NCBI GenBank assembly: GCA_037439705.1
Contig: JBBIVP010000111.1
Coordinates: forward strand, 1 to 7,186
Length of the DNA stretch: 7,186 nucleotides
Source of the DNA: JBBIVP01 sp037439705 [NCBI: bacterium]
GTDB taxonomy: Bacteria > JBBIVP01
Direction: 5' to 3'
Shown here piece by piece: positions 6,613 through 7,186 of the stretch. A program made the position numbers and the translations under genes. The stretch's first letter is position 1, and every line of letters starts with the position of its first letter. Below the pieces are notes generated by a model. That model did not search any database and was not told the origin of the DNA. It worked only from the letters and a program-made list of their open reading frames with translations.

Positions 6613-6901
6613 AGGTGGAGTAATAATCGGGCTTTTACTTTTTCTCATCGGAGGGATTGGATTCTTTGTAAGAAAAAATCTCATTGTGCTTCTTATGTGT
6701 ATAGAAATAATGCTTGCAGGCGCGAATCTGGTTATACTCAGTTTTTCAAAGTCACTGATGAGTTTTGAGGGAGATATCACTGTTTTATTTGTGATAGGAA
6801 TAGCGGCTGCTGAGGCAGGAGTTGGACTTGCAATTGCAGTTCACATGAGAAGAGCAAAAGATTCTCTTGATACAGATATAATGAGGAGGCTTGGAGAATG
6901 A
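6605..6901 (+). CDS. nuoK: NADH-quinone oxidoreductase subunit K (ND4L-like membrane subunit)
   Basis: NuoK is a small three-helix subunit of the membrane arm, and part of the chain of buried charged residues that carries protons. The 98-residue protein has hydrophobic segments at about 5-21, 26-48 and 57-80, the usual length and layout (E. coli NuoK has 100). The key buried glutamates are Glu34 in MCIEIMLAGANL and Glu70 in AAAEAGVGLAIAV, matching E. coli Glu36 and Glu72. The family usually has LNAVNL after the first glutamate; here it reads LAGANL, a mild variation. The start overlaps nuoJ by 8 bases (ATGATTGA) and has a strong GGGAGG site 7 bases upstream. It overlaps nuoL by 4 bases. Confidence 0.97.
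   Translation: MIEGGVIIGLLLFLIGGIGFFVRKNLIVLLMCIEIMLAGANLVILSFSKSLMSFEGDITVLFVIGIAAAEAGVGLAIAVHMRRAKDSLDTDIMRRLGE
6884..6889 (+). promoter_or_regulatory. Ribosome binding site for nuoL
   Basis: AGGAGG, a full Shine-Dalgarno core, lies 8 bases before ATG 6898 and inside the nuoK 3' end. It fixes the nuoL start at the ATGA overlap. Confidence 0.75.
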
Positions 6902-7186
6902 AGGATTTTCTATTTCTCATTCCACTCTTTCCCCTCTTGGGTTTCATTTTTAACATACTATTCTGGAGAAAACTCTCTGAAAAAACAATAAGCTTCACAG
7001 GGGTTATACCTATAGCAGTATCCTTCATCCTTTCATGTTTGACTGCATTAGAATTTTTTACTTCCGGAGAAAAGGTTTTTCATCGGGAGATTTTCCGCTG
7101 GATAAATGTGGGAGACCTGAATGTTAATTTCGGTTTTCTCATAGACCCTCTTTCCCTTGTTATGATACTTATTGTTACCTTTGATG
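6898..7186 (+). CDS. nuoL: NADH-quinone oxidoreductase subunit L, N-terminal part (partial)
   Basis: This is the first 96 codons of an ORF that runs off the right edge without a stop. NuoL is the large antiporter-like proton-pumping subunit at the far end of the membrane arm, usually over 600 residues. Visible here are an N-terminal hydrophobic helix (about 4-22), a second one (32-52), a short loop containing W-I-N-V-G-D-L-N-V-N-F, and the start of a third helix with GFLIDPLSLVMILIVT (79-94). The DPLS motif followed by a methionine-rich helix is characteristic of the NuoL/M/N family near this point. NuoM and NuoN share the fold. The call as NuoL rests on its place directly after nuoK and on the family resemblance. 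The antiporter core with its conserved lysines is beyond the window. The start overlaps nuoK by 4 bases. Confidence 0.9.
   Translation, partial: MKDFLFLIPLFPLLGFIFNILFWRKLSEKTISFTGVIPIAVSFILSCLTALEFFTSGEKVFHREIFRWINVGDLNVNFGFLIDPLSLVMILIVTFD

Larger units (their letters stand above)
1..7186 (+). other. nuo operon segment (nuoC to nuoL), tightly packed
   Basis: Ten genes are co-oriented with no usable space for internal promoters or terminators. Junctions are: C/D one spacer base; D/E, E/F, F/G, G/H and K/L 4-base ATGA overlaps; H/I, I/J and J/K 8-base overlaps of the form ATGNNTGA. A single polycistronic transcript is inferred, with its promoter upstream of the window, probably before nuoA. 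Confidence 0.9.

Noticed and set aside
1-7186. Internal promoters, terminators, RNA genes, CRISPR arrays or mobile elements
   Set aside because: Coding sequence fills the whole window with overlapping genes, and I saw no convincing hairpin followed by a T-run, no tRNA or rRNA-like stretch, no spaced direct repeats and no transposase or inverted terminal repeats.

Overview
The window is a continuous stretch of a bacterial nuo operon, encoding respiratory complex I (proton-translocating NADH:quinone oxidoreductase). All genes lie on the + strand in the order nuoC (3' end only), nuoD, nuoE, nuoF, nuoG, nuoH, nuoI, nuoJ, nuoK, nuoL (5' end only). This is the classical nuoA-to-nuoN order. nuoA and nuoB should therefore lie just upstream and nuoM and nuoN just downstream, although neither side is visible.

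Layout: bases 1-160 hold the nuoC tail. nuoC and nuoD together form the quinone-facing connecting module, and they are separate genes, not fused. nuoE, nuoF and nuoG (1358-4601) form the NADH-oxidising N module, with FMN and the chain of Fe-S clusters. nuoH (4598-5650) is the membrane subunit that carries the quinone tunnel entrance. nuoI (5643-6131) carries the two [4Fe-4S] clusters that pass electrons towards cluster N2 and quinone. nuoJ, nuoK and nuoL (from 6124) belong to the proton-pumping membrane arm. Electrons run NADH to FMN (NuoF), then through the NuoF, NuoG and NuoI clusters, to quinone at the NuoD/NuoH interface. The energy released drives proton transfer through NuoH, J, K and L.

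The genes are packed with no free intergenic DNA. The C/D junction has one spacer base and every later junction overlaps by 4 or 8 bases. All nine visible stop codons are TGA. I see no promoter, terminator, RNA gene, mobile element or CRISPR array, and no gene-free stretch longer than a few bases.

Organism: a bacterium with a complete NADH-linked complex I. The DNA is moderately AT-rich and its coding strand is purine-rich. Arginine is mostly AGA/AGG and isoleucine is often ATA, a pattern common in thermophiles and several uncultured deep-branching phyla. I cannot name the lineage. The unusual details are a short NuoG (506 residues) that keeps the motif for the extra cluster N7, and a 10-residue tandem duplication in NuoD. 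I found no new system; this is an ordinary, well-conserved core-metabolism locus.
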